A stretch of 38,269 nucleotides of DNA, from NCBI GenBank assembly GCA_014190035.1, contig BJFU01000007.1:1-38269 (forward strand). Reading direction: 5' to 3'. The notes under the pieces are model-generated. The model had not been told where the DNA came from. It did not search any database and saw only the letters and a program-made list of their open reading frames with translations. The DNA comes from Actinomycetes bacterium. Lineage in GTDB: Bacteria; Actinomycetota; Actinomycetes; S36-B12; UBA5976. Position 1 is the stretch's first letter; each line of letters begins with the position of its first letter. Shown here one piece after another: positions 6,827-16,709 of the stretch. Both the position numbers and the translations under genes were made by a program.

Positions 6827-9346
6827 TTATTCAGCAGCGCTATTTACAGGTGGAGCATCTGGAAGTGCTTGTTTAACTTCTCCAGTGAAAGTAAATACTC
6901 TGGTATCAGCAGTTTTCTTGTCAGCATTAGCAGCTTCGCCTTCAACTCCTACTACAACAAGATTTCCAGCAGTTAATTCACCAAATAAAATCTTTTCACT
7001 CAATACATCTTCAATTTCTCGTTGAATTGTTCTTCTCATTGGTCTTGCACCCAATGATTGGTCATAACCCTTATCAACAAGCAATTCTTTAGCTTGATCA
7101 GTCAAAATCAGACCCATGTCTTTGTCTTTTAGTCTGTCATCAAGGGATGTAGCCATTAAATCAACAATTTGTAATATTTCTGGACGTGTTAATTGATGGA
7201 ACACAATTACATCATCAAGTCTGTTTAAGAACTCTGGACGGAAATGTTGTTTAAGTTCTTCATTAACCTTTAATTTCATACGGTCATAGCTACCTTCAAC
7301 ATCGTCTCCCATGGAGAAGCCAAGGCCTACACCTTTAGAAATATCGCGACTTCCAAGGTTGGTGGTCATGATGATTACAGTGTTTTTGAAATCAACCATG
7401 CGACCTTGAGAGTCAGTTAATTTACCGTCTTCCAAGATTTGCAATAGTGAGTTGAAAATATCTGGATGAGCTTTTTCAACTTCGTCAAATAGCACTACAG
7501 AGAATGGTTTGCGACGAACTTTTTCAGTTAACTGTCCGCCTTCTTCGTAACCTACATATCCTGGAGGTGAACCAAATAATCTAGAAACAGTGTGACGTTC
7601 TGAATACTCAGACATATCCAACATAATCAGCGCGTTTTCATCACCGAATAAGAATTGGGCCAAAGTTTTGGAAAGTTCAGTTTTTCCAACACCAGAAGGT
7701 CCCGCAAATATAAATGATCCGCCTGGTCGTTTTGGATCTTTAAGACCAGCACGAGTTCTTCTAATTGATTTAGATAACGCTTTAATGGCATCTTCTTGGC
7801 CAATAACTCTTTTGTGAAGTTCTTCTTCCATACGAAGTAATCTCTTTGATTCAGCTTCAGTTAGTTTTGCCACTGGAACTCCTGTTGACATGGCTAGAAC
7901 TTCAGCAATTAAATCTTCGTCAACTTCAGCAACAACGTCTAAATCGCCTGCTTTCCATTCACGTTCACGTTCATTCTTCTCAGAAATTAAGGTTTTTTCT
8001 TTATCTCTTAAGGCTGCTGCTTTTTCAAAATCTTGGGCATCAATAGCTGATTCTTTTTCTTTTCTCACATCAGCAATTTTGTTATCAAATTCTCTTAAAT
8101 CAGGAGGGGCTGTCATTCTGCTAATACGCAAACGAGCACCAGCTTCATCAATCAAATCAATGGCTTTATCTGGTAATTGACGATCATTGATGTATCGATC
8201 GGCCAAGGTCGCTGCTGAAACAAGGGCAGAATCAGTAATGGTTACTTTGTGGTGTGATTCGTAGCGATCTCTTAAACCTTTCAAGATTTCAATAGCGTGA
8301 GCAACTGAAGGTTCTTGTACTTGAATTGGTTGAAATCTTCGTTCTAATGCAGCATCTTTTTCTACATATTTACGGTATTCATCCAGAGTGGTAGCACCAA
8401 TTGTTTGTAGTTCACCGCGAGCAAGCATTGGTTTTAAGATTGATGCAGCATCAATTGCACCTTCTGCAGCACCTGCGCCTACTAAAGTATGGATTTCGTC
8501 AATAAACAAAATGATGTCGCCGCGAGTGCGAATTTCTTTCAATACTTTTTTCAATCTTTCTTCAAAATCACCACGGTATCTAGATCCAGCAACCAATGAT
8601 CCTAAATCAAGTGTGTAGAGCTGTTTGTCTTTCAAAGTTTCTGGAACATCGCCCTTAATTATTTTTTGAGCAAGACCTTCTACTACTGCAGTTTTACCAA
8701 CACCTGGTTCACCAATTAAAACTGGATTATTTTTGGTACGACGAGAAAGTACTTGCATTACTCTTTCAATTTCTTTTTCGCGACCAATTACTGGATCAAG
8801 TTTTCCATCGCGAGCTGCTTGAGTTAAGTTTCTGCCAAATTGGTCAAGCACTAAGGAAGTTGATGGAGTTCCTTCACTTGGAGCACCAGAGGTTAATGGT
8901 TCTTTGCCTTGGTAACCAGAAAGCAATTGAATTACTTGTTGGCGAACACGATTTAGGTCTGCCCCAAGTTTTACTAGAACTTGAGCGGCAACTCCTTCGC
9001 CTTCGCGAATAAGTCCAAGCAAAATGTGTTCTGTACCAATGTAGTTATGGCCTAATTGCAAAGCTTCTCTTAAAGATAATTCCAAAACTTTTTTAGCACG
9101 TGGAGTAAAAGGAATATGTCCTGATGGTGCTTGTTGGCCTTGGCCAATTATTTCTTCAACTTGTGATCTAACAGATTCAAGGGAAACACCTAATGATTCA
9201 AGTGATTTAGCGGCAACGCCTTCACCTTCATGAATTAAACCTAAAAGAATGTGTTCAGTACCAATGTAATTGTGGTTGAGCATGCGGGCTTCTTCTTGCG
9301 CAAGAACTACTACGCGTCTTGCTCGATCAGTAAATCTCTCGAACAT
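6827..9346 (-). CDS. clpC: AAA+ unfoldase ClpC (Clp protease ATPase subunit)
   Basis: An 839-residue class I Clp ATPase that unfolds substrates for ClpP. Two Clp N repeats occupy residues 1-140 (each with [14 protein letters not shown]). AAA domain 1 has Walker A GEPGVGKT (212-219) and [12 protein letters not shown]/middle region (about 420-465, REWKAGD) separates it from AAA domain 2 with GPSGVGKT (549-556) and [17 protein letters not shown] very good Shine-Dalgarno (AGGAGG) is eight bases before the ATG, and a clear promoter lies at 9401-9428. In most actinobacteria lsr2 sits between lysS and clpC; here an ArgA-like gene does, and lsr2 is absent. The 3' end abuts proC tail to tail. Confidence 0.98.
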   Translation of the reverse strand: MFERFTDRARRVVVLAQEEARMLNHNYIGTEHILLGLIHEGEGVAAKSLESLGVSLESVRSQVEEIIGQGQQAPSGHIPFTPRAKKVLELSLREALQLGHNYIGTEHILLGLIREGEGVAAQVLVKLGADLNRVRQQVIQLLSGYQGKEPLTSGAPSEGTPSTSLVLDQFGRNLTQAARDGKLDPVIGREKEIERVMQVLSRRTKNNPVLIGEPGVGKTAVVEGLAQKIIKGDVPETLKDKQLYTLDLGSLVAGSRYRGDFEERLKKVLKEIRTRGDIILFIDEIHTLVGAGAAEGAIDAASILKPMLARGELQTIGATTLDEYRKYVEKDAALERRFQPIQVQEPSVAHAIEILKGLRDRYESHHKVTITDSALVSAATLADRYINDRQLPDKAIDLIDEAGARLRISRMTAPPDLREFDNKIADVRKEKESAIDAQDFEKAAALRDKEKTLISEKNEREREWKAGDLDVVAEVDEDLIAEVLAMSTGVPVAKLTEAESKRLLRMEEELHKRVIGQEDAIKALSKSIRRTRAGLKDPKRPGGSFIFAGPSGVGKTELSKTLAQFLFGDENALIMLDMSEYSERHTVSRLFGSPPGYVGYEEGGQLTEKVRRKPFSVVLFDEVEKAHPDIFNSLLQILEDGKLTDSQGRMVDFKNTVIIMTTNLGSRDISKGVGLGFSMGDDVEGSYDRMKLKVNEELKQHFRPEFLNRLDDVIVFHQLTRPEILQIVDLMATSLDDRLKDKDMGLILTDQAKELLVDKGYDQSLGARPMRRTIQREIEDVLSEKILFGELTAGNLVVVGVEGEAANADKKTADTRVFTFTGEVKQALPDAPPVNSAAE

Positions 9347-9400
9347 AACTTAAGCCTCCTTGCATCAACTTTAGGGAAATTAACTTTTCCTTATATATCT

Positions 9401-9428
9401 ATAGTACGTCTCTGGATTTATTAAGCAA
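9401..9428 (-). promoter_or_regulatory. Likely clpC promoter
   Basis: On the minus strand TTGCTT (9423-9428) and TACTAT (9401-9406) are separated by 16 bases, followed by a very AT-rich discriminator (AGATATATAAGG). The ATG of clpC is about 55 bases from the -10, leaving room for the strong AGGAGG ribosome site. I saw no recognisable ClgR-type operator. The rest of the 174-nt spacer up to the argA-like gene holds only short inverted repeats. Confidence 0.6.
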
Positions 9429-9520
9429 ATTCAACCTAAAAGATGGGGAAACATCCCTATAAGTGGTATTCATTTACCCCATGAGTAACAAGACTTAGGG
9501 GTGAATAGAAACCGCTTGAA

Positions 9521-10021
9521 TTACAGGTGTTTGATCATTCGGGTGTTACCCAAAGTGTTTGGTTTGACTTTGTCCAAATCCAAAAACTCTGCCACACCAA
9601 CGTCATATGACTGTAAAAGTTGTTGGTAAATCTCTGGCTCAACAGGAGTGCCTTCAATTTCTGTGAAACCATGTTTAGCAAAAAATTTTGTTTCAAATGT
9701 TAAACAAAAAACTCTTTTCACACCTAATTCTTTAGCTCTTTTTAATAAAGCTTCTAAAAGTTGAGAACCAATTCCTTTGTCTTTAAATTCAGGAAATACT
9801 GCCACAGTTCTAACTTCAGCTAAGTCTTCCCACAAAACATGAACTGCTCCAGCACCAATTACTTGTCCATTGTTTTCAATTACTAAAAAGTCTGGAACTG
9901 CTTCATACAAAGTAACTGTTGCTTTAGATAGCAATCTTCGATCTGGAGCATAGGTATCAACAAGTTTTCTTATAGTTAAAACATCAGTTGTTTTGGCAGG
10001 ACGAATTGAAATCGCAGACAT
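9521..10021 (-). CDS. argA: GNAT-family amino-acid N-acetyltransferase (ArgA-like)
   Basis: A 166-residue stand-alone GNAT enzyme. The acetyl-CoA loop follows the strand VRTVAVFPEFKDKGIGSQLLEALL (KDKGIG, 80-85), and the C-terminal half has VFCLTFETKFFAKHGFTEIEGTPV and VAEFLDLDKVKPNTLGNTRM, which I recognise as hallmarks of the short actinobacterial N-acetylglutamate synthase (Mycobacterium Rv2747). It would acetylate glutamate or glutamine in the first step of arginine synthesis. The ATG follows the lysS stop with a one-base gap, so it is translated from the lysS transcript. The family is certain; the exact substrate is by homology. Confidence 0.87.
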   Translation of the reverse strand: MSAISIRPAKTTDVLTIRKLVDTYAPDRRLLSKATVTLYEAVPDFLVIENNGQVIGAGAVHVLWEDLAEVRTVAVFPEFKDKGIGSQLLEALLKRAKELGVKRVFCLTFETKFFAKHGFTEIEGTPVEPEIYQQLLQSYDVGVAEFLDLDKVKPNTLGNTRMIKHL

Positions 10022-10022
10022 T

Positions 10023-11525
10023 TTATTGTGGTTTAACTAGTGGGAATAAAACAGTTTCTCTAATACCTCTACCAGTGAGCATCATTAAAACTCGATCAAT
10101 TCCCATACCTTGACCACCAGCTGGTGGCATTCCATATTCAAGTGCTCTTAAGAAGTCTTCATCTATTTGCATAGCTTCAACATCGCCACCTGCAGCAAGT
10201 TGTGCTTGTTCAGTTAATCTTTTTCGTTGTTCAATTGGATCATTTAATTCGGTATAGGCAGTACCAATTTCTGCACCAAAAGCAACTAAATCCCAACGCT
10301 CAGCAACTCTGTTATCTTCGCGGTGTTGTCTAGTTAAGGGAGCAACATCGGTTGGAAAATCTGTATAAAAAGTAGGAAGAACTGTTTTATCTTCCAAAAG
10401 GTGTTCGTAAAGTTCTAGGACAACTTGACCTCTGGTCCATTTAGGATCATGAGAAATTTTTAATTTATCGCACAGGTTTCTTAAAGTTTTTTCATCAGTA
10501 TCGGCATTAATTGTTTCACCAGTTGCTTTTGTTAATCCGTCATAAACTTTTACAACCGGCCATGCGCCACTAATGTCGTGTTCGGTGTGATTTCCTTCAT
10601 CATCCCAATGTCTAACAATTTCTTTGCCGTAAACATTTTTTGCAGCTTCTTGAATTAACTGTTGAGTTAATTCGCGCATTACGTCATAGTCACCGTACGC
10701 CTGATACATCTCAAGCATGGTGAATTCTGGATTATGTGAAGAATCTGCACCTTCATTTCTAAAGTTTCTATTAATTTCAAATACTTTATCTACTCCACCT
10801 ACAAGTAAACGTTTTAAATAAAGCTCTGGTGCAATTCGTAAAAACAATTCCATGTCATAAGCATTGATATGAGTTTTGAAAGGACGAGCATTTGCTCCAC
10901 CGTGTAGCACTTGCAACATTGGGGTTTCTACTTCAACAAAACCTCGGTCTGTTAAAGATTTTCTAATACTTGAAACGACTTTTGATCTAACGTGAAGCAT
11001 TTCTCTTGCCTCTGGTCTAACAATTAAATCTACGTAACGCATTCTTACTCTTTGTTCAGGATCGTTTAATCCATGATGTTTATCTGGCAGTGGTTTTAAA
11101 GATTTACCGGTTATTAGCCATTTACGTGCTTTAACAGAAAGTTCTCCGCGTTTGGTTGTGACAACTTCACCAGTTAAACCAACGTGATCGCCTAAATCAA
11201 CATTTTCTTTCCACATCTCAATTGATTCTTCACCAACAGCATCTGCTGCAATCATTACTTGAAGATCCCCAGATCCATCTCTTAAAGTTGCAAATATTAA
11301 TTTTCCTGCAATTCGATTTAGCATTACTCGACCAGCAATGGAGACGATTTTTCCAGTCTTTGCTTCTGGTGCTAAATCTTTGTTTTCATTTCTAACTTCT
11401 AAAAGAGTGTGATCAGGTTTAAAGCCAACAGGAAATGGATCAATGCCTTGGGATTGAATCCTGGCCAGTTTTTCTCGACGGATTTGTTCTTGTTCGTTTA
11501 AATCGTCAATGGCATCGTTACTCAT
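10023..11525 (-). CDS. lysS: Lysyl-tRNA synthetase, class II
   Basis: A 500-residue class II synthetase charging tRNA-Lys. An OB-fold anticodon domain lies at about 60-140 (VSIAGRVMLNRIAGKLIFATLRDGSG). The catalytic core carries motif 1 (FVEVETPML, near 196-204), motif 2 (NFRNEGADSSHNPEFTMLE, near 254-272) and motif 3 (GMGIDRVLMML, near 473-483). The length is that of the core bacterial enzyme, without the MprF-like N-terminal extension of the LysX forms. It sits 11 nt downstream of coaX and directly before the argA-like gene, the position seen in Mycobacterium and Streptomyces. Confidence 0.98.
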   Translation of the reverse strand: MSNDAIDDLNEQEQIRREKLARIQSQGIDPFPVGFKPDHTLLEVRNENKDLAPEAKTGKIVSIAGRVMLNRIAGKLIFATLRDGSGDLQVMIAADAVGEESIEMWKENVDLGDHVGLTGEVVTTKRGELSVKARKWLITGKSLKPLPDKHHGLNDPEQRVRMRYVDLIVRPEAREMLHVRSKVVSSIRKSLTDRGFVEVETPMLQVLHGGANARPFKTHINAYDMELFLRIAPELYLKRLLVGGVDKVFEINRNFRNEGADSSHNPEFTMLEMYQAYGDYDVMRELTQQLIQEAAKNVYGKEIVRHWDDEGNHTEHDISGAWPVVKVYDGLTKATGETINADTDEKTLRNLCDKLKISHDPKWTRGQVVLELYEHLLEDKTVLPTFYTDFPTDVAPLTRQHREDNRVAERWDLVAFGAEIGTAYTELNDPIEQRKRLTEQAQLAAGGDVEAMQIDEDFLRALEYGMPPAGGQGMGIDRVLMMLTGRGIRETVLFPLVKPQ

Positions 11526-11536
11526 AGAAAACTAGA

Positions 11537-12292
11537 CTACTTGTTCTTTTCGAAAACTAACCGTAAGCCTTCCAAGGTCAAGTCTGGTTCGTGATGAGTA
11601 ATAGTGCTGGATTCTTCAACAACTAATGGAGCAAGACCTCCAGTTGCAACAACTGCTTTTACTGGACCAATCTCAGCAATAATTCTTTGCAAAATTCCAT
11701 CAACTTGACCGGCAAATCCATAAAGAGCACCTGACTGCAAAGCCTCGACGGTATTTTTTCCAATCACACTTCTTGGTTTTACAAATTCAACTTTTCTTAA
11801 CTGCGCAGCTCGATTAGCTAATGCTTCCAAGGAAATCTCAATTCCTGGAGCAAGTGCTCCACCCAGGAACTCACCCTTCTCGCTAACCACATCAAAGTTT
11901 GTTGAAGTTCCAAAATCAACAACTACAGAAGGACCACCATGTCTTTCAAATACTGCTAAAGAATTTGCAATTCGATCAGCACCAACTTCTTTAGGGTTAT
12001 CAGTAATTATTGGTACACCTGTTTTTGTTCCAGGTTCAATGATCACAGTTTTTGTATCTGGGAAATATCTTTCCAGCATCCAACGCATTTCTCTTAAAAC
12101 AGAAGGAACGGTTGAACAAAGAGAAATTCCTGTGACTTTTGGTTGATCTTTTAATAAACCATTAAAAGTTAAAATCAATTCATCAGCTGTTGAGTTAGCG
12201 TCAGTTTTTGTTCGCCAATGTTGAATGAGTTTTTCATTGTCATAAAGACCTAAGACAGTGTTGGTATTGCCAACATCAATTGCTAATAACAT
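11537..12292 (-). CDS. coaX: Type III pantothenate kinase
   Basis: A 251-residue cytoplasmic kinase that phosphorylates pantothenate, the first step of CoA synthesis. ASKHA-fold motifs are present in order: DVGNTNTVLG (6-15), KEVGADRIAN (101-110) and VDFGTSTNFD (125-134), followed by GGALAPGIEISLEAL. A ribosome site AGGAGAG lies a few bases before the ATG. It stands between nadC and lysS in a run that also holds panC, so pantothenate synthesis and activation are co-transcribed. No panD or panB is seen in the window. Confidence 0.96.
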   Translation of the reverse strand: MLLAIDVGNTNTVLGLYDNEKLIQHWRTKTDANSTADELILTFNGLLKDQPKVTGISLCSTVPSVLREMRWMLERYFPDTKTVIIEPGTKTGVPIITDNPKEVGADRIANSLAVFERHGGPSVVVDFGTSTNFDVVSEKGEFLGGALAPGIEISLEALANRAAQLRKVEFVKPRSVIGKNTVEALQSGALYGFAGQVDGILQRIIAEIGPVKAVVATGGLAPLVVEESSTITHHEPDLTLEGLRLVFEKNK

Positions 12293-12327
12293 TTACTCTC
12301 CTAGCAACTCCAAATTAGTTCGCATAT

Positions 12328-13215
12328 TTAGCGAACAGTTCTCAGGTCACCACCTATATCCAACACGGGGGCTGAGTGGGTTAGCGCACCCACGGCTAGA
12401 AAGTCCACACCAGTTTCAGCAATTTTGCGGGCATTTTCCAAAGTTATGCCACCACTTGCTTCTAACTTTGCTTTTTTGTTAACAGTCACTACTGCTTTTT
12501 TAAGATCCTCGATATTGAAATTATCAAGCAGAATTAACTTGGCATTGACCGCTAAAGCTTCGTTAAGTTGATCTAAGTTATCAACTTCTATTTCAAAATC
12601 TAGTTCTGGAAATTTATCTTTAACTTTTTCGACAGCACTTTTTATAGAACCTGATGCAACTATGTGATTATCTTTTATTAGCGCTTGATCATTAAGACTC
12701 ATTCGATGATTTGTGCCACCGCCTGCTTTAACTGCATATTTTTCTAAAAGTCTTAAGCCAGGAGTAGTTTTTCTGGTATCTCTAACCTTGGCATTTGTTC
12801 CAGATATTTCGTTTACCCATTTATTGGTAGTTGTTGCAATTCCACTTAAGTGACCTAGAAAATTTAGTGCCGTTCTTTCAGCTGTTAGCAATTCAATTGT
12901 GGAACCTTTGGCAGTTAGTAAACAGGTATTAGCTTCAACTTTCTTACCATCTTCAACACATAACTCAATCTCAATTTTTTTACTTGCAACTGACAAAAAG
13001 ACTAGAGCTGCAATATTAATTCCTGCAATTACACCTGGTGATCGAGTGACCAAATCTAATTCAGAAATTTGAATCTCAGGAATTGTGGCAAGTGAAGTTA
13101 CATCTGTGCCACCCATTAAATCTTCAGAAATTGCTAAATCAACTAATGCCTGAACTAGTTCTGGTTCAAGTCCATTGCTGCGCAAATTTTCATAAACTTG
13201 CTCTTTAGAAGTCAT
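12328..13215 (-). CDS. nadC: Nicotinate-nucleotide pyrophosphorylase (quinolinate phosphoribosyltransferase)
   Basis: A 295-residue enzyme converting quinolinate and PRPP to nicotinate mononucleotide. Diagnostic segments are RDTRKTTPGLRLLEKYAVKAGG (145-166), GGTNHRMSL (167-174), KDNHI (181-185), the acidic EIEVDNLDQL, and LEASGGITLENARKIAETGVDFLAVGALTHS near the C-terminus. The start follows the nadB stop by three bases. It completes the aspartate route to NAD with NadB, but nadA (quinolinate synthase), commonly the third member of the cluster, is not here. Confidence 0.96.
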   Translation of the reverse strand: MTSKEQVYENLRSNGLEPELVQALVDLAISEDLMGGTDVTSLATIPEIQISELDLVTRSPGVIAGINIAALVFLSVASKKIEIELCVEDGKKVEANTCLLTAKGSTIELLTAERTALNFLGHLSGIATTTNKWVNEISGTNAKVRDTRKTTPGLRLLEKYAVKAGGGTNHRMSLNDQALIKDNHIVASGSIKSAVEKVKDKFPELDFEIEVDNLDQLNEALAVNAKLILLDNFNIEDLKKAVVTVNKKAKLEASGGITLENARKIAETGVDFLAVGALTHSAPVLDIGGDLRTVR

Positions 13216-13218
13216 CAG

Positions 13219-14856
13219 CTAATTCTTCCCAATTGTTTTTTCTGAAAGCTCTAATTTACCCTCATTTAGTTTTCCTTGAATTCTTACAAGCCATCTAGAG
13301 TCGTTTCTTTCAGGAAAATCAGATCTCCAATGAGATCCTCTGCTTTCCTCTCTTCGTAAAGCAGCATTTGAAAGAAAACTGGAAACAGTCAACAAATTAG
13401 TTGCTTCCCAACTTTGGGTGGAGGATAATTTGGTGGTTTTCTTAGCAAGTTCTGAAAGTTTATCGATTGTTTTATTTAATCCAGTTGCGTTTCTCACCGC
13501 ACCTGCACCAGTTGTGGTGGTTTCAGTTATGTCTTTCCTAACTTTTCCATCAATGAGATTTGTCGGGATGTTTTCAATTAATGGTTCACTTTGCTTCGGT
13601 AAATCTGTTAAATGATTAGCTACTCGTTCTGCTACAACTAGTCCTTCAAGCAAACTATTTGAAGCTAAGCGATTTGCACCATGAACACCGGTATTGGCAC
13701 ATTCACCAACTGCAAATAATCCTGGAATATCAGTTTTTCCAGTCATGTCGGAAACAACTCCACCGGATGCATAGTGCGCTGCAGGAACCACTGGAATTAG
13801 ATCCACTAATGGATCAATCCCGATTTTTCTGCAACTAGATAAAATATTAGGAAATCTTTGTAGCCAAACATTTTCACCTAATTTTGTGCCATCAAGATAA
13901 ACATATGGTTTGCCACTTTTAATTATTTCTTCATGGACTGCGTGGGCAACAACATCTCTTGGCGCTAAATCTTTCATGGGATGAATTGAAGACATAAATG
14001 CTTCACCATTTATGTTTCTTAATATTGCACCTTCGCCTCTAACTGCTTCACTAATTAAAGGTTGTGATCCTCTGGAATCAGAACCAACCCATAAAACTGT
14101 GGGATGAAATTGCACGAACTCTAAATCTGCAACAGTGGCACCTGCTCTTAATGCCAATGCAACACCATCACCTGTTGCAACTAATGGATTTGTAGTTTGT
14201 TGAAAAACAGCACCAAGTCCACCAGTTGCTAAAACAACTGCGCGTGCCAATGCGGCACCAACACCGTCAATTTTTCCTTTGCCCATTACGTGCAAAGTAA
14301 CTCCACAAACTCTTTCGTTTTTGTCTTTTAATAAATCAAGAACTAATGCATGTTCAAAAATTCTTACCTTTGGATCAGCTAAAACTTTTGCAACTAAAGC
14401 TCGAGAAATTTCTGCTCCCGTTGCATCTCCTCCTGCATGAGCAATGCGATCTCTTCGATGTCCGCCTTCTCTAGTTAAGGCAACGTTTCCAGAAGAATCT
14501 AAATCAAAAGTTGCGCCTAAATTGATTAATCTTTTAACAGCAGCTGGACCTTCTTGCACAAGAATTCTTACTGACTCTTGATCGCATAAACCTGCACCTG
14601 CTTCCAATGTGTCTTGGAAATGTTGATCTGGCGAATCCCCTGGTCCAAGTGCTGCGGCGATTCCACCTTGAGCCCAGGAAGTAGATCCAGTTGATAAAAC
14701 ATCTTTTGTTAAAAGTAAAACCGATAATCCTTTATCTCTGGCAGAAAGAGCCGCGGTTAATCCAGCTATGCCTGAACCAATGACAATGACATCAGCATTA
14801 ATTGTCCAACCAGGATCTGCTGAATTTAACCTTTGTACTAAATCTATTTGTGTCAT
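13219..14856 (-). CDS. nadB: L-aspartate oxidase
   Basis: A 545-residue FAD enzyme oxidising L-aspartate to iminoaspartate. The FAD-binding loop is VIGSGIAGLTAALSA (25-39), with STSWAQGGIAAAL (58-70), the substrate-site stretch REGGHRRDRIAHAGGDATG, and YASGGVVSDMTGKTDIPGLFAVGECANTGVHGANRLASNSLLEGLV, all typical of NadB rather than succinate dehydrogenase. The C-terminal helical domain is present (RREESRGSHWRSDFPERND). The ATG overlaps the panC stop as ATGA. The partner NadA must be encoded elsewhere if the pathway works. Confidence 0.96.
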   Translation of the reverse strand: MTQIDLVQRLNSADPGWTINADVIVIGSGIAGLTAALSARDKGLSVLLLTKDVLSTGSTSWAQGGIAAALGPGDSPDQHFQDTLEAGAGLCDQESVRILVQEGPAAVKRLINLGATFDLDSSGNVALTREGGHRRDRIAHAGGDATGAEISRALVAKVLADPKVRIFEHALVLDLLKDKNERVCGVTLHVMGKGKIDGVGAALARAVVLATGGLGAVFQQTTNPLVATGDGVALALRAGATVADLEFVQFHPTVLWVGSDSRGSQPLISEAVRGEGAILRNINGEAFMSSIHPMKDLAPRDVVAHAVHEEIIKSGKPYVYLDGTKLGENVWLQRFPNILSSCRKIGIDPLVDLIPVVPAAHYASGGVVSDMTGKTDIPGLFAVGECANTGVHGANRLASNSLLEGLVVAERVANHLTDLPKQSEPLIENIPTNLIDGKVRKDITETTTTGAGAVRNATGLNKTIDKLSELAKKTTKLSSTQSWEATNLLTVSSFLSNAALRREESRGSHWRSDFPERNDSRWLVRIQGKLNEGKLELSEKTIGKN

Positions 14857-15704
14857 GACTCTTCCTTTAAAAGAATTGGCATGTTGTCAATTAAACGAGT
14901 ATTGCCTAATTTGGCTGCAATAAGAATTCTGCCTACAATTCCCGGAATTAATTCATTTAGTTCATTATTTAGAATGTCGACATATTCAATTTCAATTAAG
15001 TTTGACTTAGAGATTACCTCTTTCACACTATCTTTAATTTCTTGTAGGTTGGCACCTTTACTTGCTAGTAAAACACCTTGCTTAAGAGCATCTGGAATCA
15101 GATGAGCAACATTTCTTTGATCTGATGATAGGTAAACGTTTCGACTGGAAAGCGCTAATCCATCAAAATCTCTTTTTGTAGGAACTGCCAAGATCCCAAT
15201 TTGGGGTTCTCTTTTTTTAGCCATTTCGGAAATGAAAACTAATTGTTGAAAATCTTTTTCGCCAAAGACCGCAATATTTGGTTGGACAATATTGAATAAA
15301 CGGGTTACAACTTCAAGTACAGCAGCAAAATGTCCTGACCTACTTTTTCCTTCCAATATTTCAAATCGAGGATCAGTTTCAATATCCATTGGCCACTGTC
15401 CTGGGTAAACATCTTCAACGCTGGGAGCCCACAAAATATGTGCACCTGCACTACGCGCAACTTTCAAATCTTGCTCAATGTTTCTTGGATACTTTTCAAA
15501 ATCTTCATTTTGGCCAAATTGTTTTGGATTAACAAAATCACTTACAACAACACAACCGTCTTTGCCTACGAATTCTTTTCCAGCATGAATTAATGCAGCA
15601 TGACCATCATGAAGAGCTCCCATAGTTGGGACTAGGCAAATGTTGCTTCCTAAACCATTCATCGCTAAACGAAGTTCAGAATTGCCATGAACTAATTGAG
15701 TCAT
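14853..15704 (-). CDS. panC: Pantothenate synthetase (pantoate-beta-alanine ligase)
   Basis: About 283 residues; joins pantoate and beta-alanine using ATP. The HIGH-like motif is in PTMGALHDGHAALI; DFVNPKQFGQNEDFEKYPR, FGEKDFQQLVFI and LSSRNVYLSSDQR are conserved active-site stretches. The track starts at TTG (15710), but an ATG two codons later gives the usual MTQLVHG start, and I prefer it. It lies 10-16 nt after the DUF3180 gene and overlaps nadB by ATGA. panD, which often follows in Mycobacterium, is absent, so the beta-alanine source is not shown here. Confidence 0.95.
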   Translation of the reverse strand: MTQLVHGNSELRLAMNGLGSNICLVPTMGALHDGHAALIHAGKEFVGKDGCVVVSDFVNPKQFGQNEDFEKYPRNIEQDLKVARSAGAHILWAPSVEDVYPGQWPMDIETDPRFEILEGKSRSGHFAAVLEVVTRLFNIVQPNIAVFGEKDFQQLVFISEMAKKREPQIGILAVPTKRDFDGLALSSRNVYLSSDQRNVAHLIPDALKQGVLLASKGANLQEIKDSVKEVISKSNLIEIEYVDILNNELNELIPGIVGRILIAAKLGNTRLIDNMPILLKEES

Positions 15705-15720
15705 GCCCAAACTCTATTCT

Positions 15721-16221
15721 TTAAGCAAAAGAAGCGTTGTCGCCCGGTTTATCATCTGAATCTTTTATTCTACAAATCTTTTCTAACCACAGCGAGAGTC
15801 CTAACAAAACAGCACTTAAAGCAATGATTGCCAAAGAAACACTAAATCGAGACCTTATTGGTGAAAGATCAAGATTGGGTAAAAAATTTAAAACTGCACC
15901 TAGATAAAACCCTAGAATTAAAGATGCGGCTCTACTGCCTGCAAAAGCTAATGCCACTGTTCTTGCTGCAACTAGTGGATGTGGCGGACTCTTTCGTTTT
16001 GAAATATCTTGAGTCTTTTCTCTTGCGTCTTTCAACCGATTCTTGAAAATTACTATCCAATAGAGAAGTGTTAGATTTAAAAGTAATAAAGCAATAACAG
16101 TATTTGAACTCACTGGAATGTACGTTGAGGTTATGTTTTCATAAATATTTGGAATTAAGTAGCCTACAATTGTTGCCAGGAAGATAAAACTCAAAATATT
16201 TTTAAATGTTGTCGGTTTCAT
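15721..16221 (-). CDS. DUF3180-family membrane protein
   Basis: A 166-residue small membrane protein with about four hydrophobic segments (roughly residues 8-25, 38-58, 85-108 and 124-147). The KSPPHPLVAARTVALAFAGSRAASLILGFYLG stretch is the most family-like part, and its position between folK and panC is that of the DUF3180 gene in other actinobacteria (Rv3605c). Function unknown. I prefer the ATG at 16221, whose A is shared with the folK stop (TGATG), over the TTG one codon earlier. The constant linkage to folate genes hints at a role in vitamin metabolism or transport, but nothing in the sequence shows one. Confidence 0.85.
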   Translation of the reverse strand: MKPTTFKNILSFIFLATIVGYLIPNIYENITSTYIPVSSNTVIALLLLNLTLLYWIVIFKNRLKDAREKTQDISKRKSPPHPLVAARTVALAFAGSRAASLILGFYLGAVLNFLPNLDLSPIRSRFSVSLAIIALSAVLLGLSLWLEKICRIKDSDDKPGDNASFA

Positions 16222-16709
16222 CAATTTGCCAATCTATTTGGAAAAAGATTAACTCCTGAACAATCTAAATCTTTGAGAAACTCTTGAATTTCTATGTTTC
16301 CAATCCTAGCGCCGGGTTCAATTTCTAACCAAGGCTTAATAACAAAACATCTCTCATGCGCTCGAGGATGCGGAAGAACTAAATTTTCTAAATTAATCGT
16401 TTGATCTTCAAACCAGATTAAATCTAAATCAATTGTTCTAGGTCCCCATGCGATCTCTCGTTGCCTGCCCAGATTTAACTCAATAAGTAAAAGTTTGAGT
16501 AAAAGTTCATCAGCTTCTAATTCAGTGTTCAAACTAATTACCGCATTTAGATAATTTCCTTGCTCTGGTCCACCAACTGGCAGAGTCTCATAAACACTAG
16601 ATATTTTTGAAACTTCTATTTCTTTCAATGAATTTATTTCATTTACTGCTTTTTGTAAATATTCAAATCGATCACCCAAATTAGAACCCAGGGCGACTAT
16701 GGCTTTCAT
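16221..16709 (-). CDS. folK: 2-amino-4-hydroxy-6-hydroxymethyldihydropteridine diphosphokinase
   Basis: A 162-residue HPPK that transfers pyrophosphate from ATP to the pterin in folate synthesis. It shows MKAIVALGSNLGDRFEYLQKAV at the N-terminus, ETLPVGGPEQGNYLNAVI, RQREIAWGPRTIDLDLIWF (the HPPK signature with catalytic Asp pair) and LPHPRAHERCFVIKPWLEI. The start overlaps the folB stop as ATGA. Monofunctional, not fused to FolB or FolP as in some bacteria. Confidence 0.97.
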   Translation of the reverse strand: MKAIVALGSNLGDRFEYLQKAVNEINSLKEIEVSKISSVYETLPVGGPEQGNYLNAVISLNTELEADELLLKLLLIELNLGRQREIAWGPRTIDLDLIWFEDQTINLENLVLPHPRAHERCFVIKPWLEIEPGARIGNIEIQEFLKDLDCSGVNLFPNRLAN

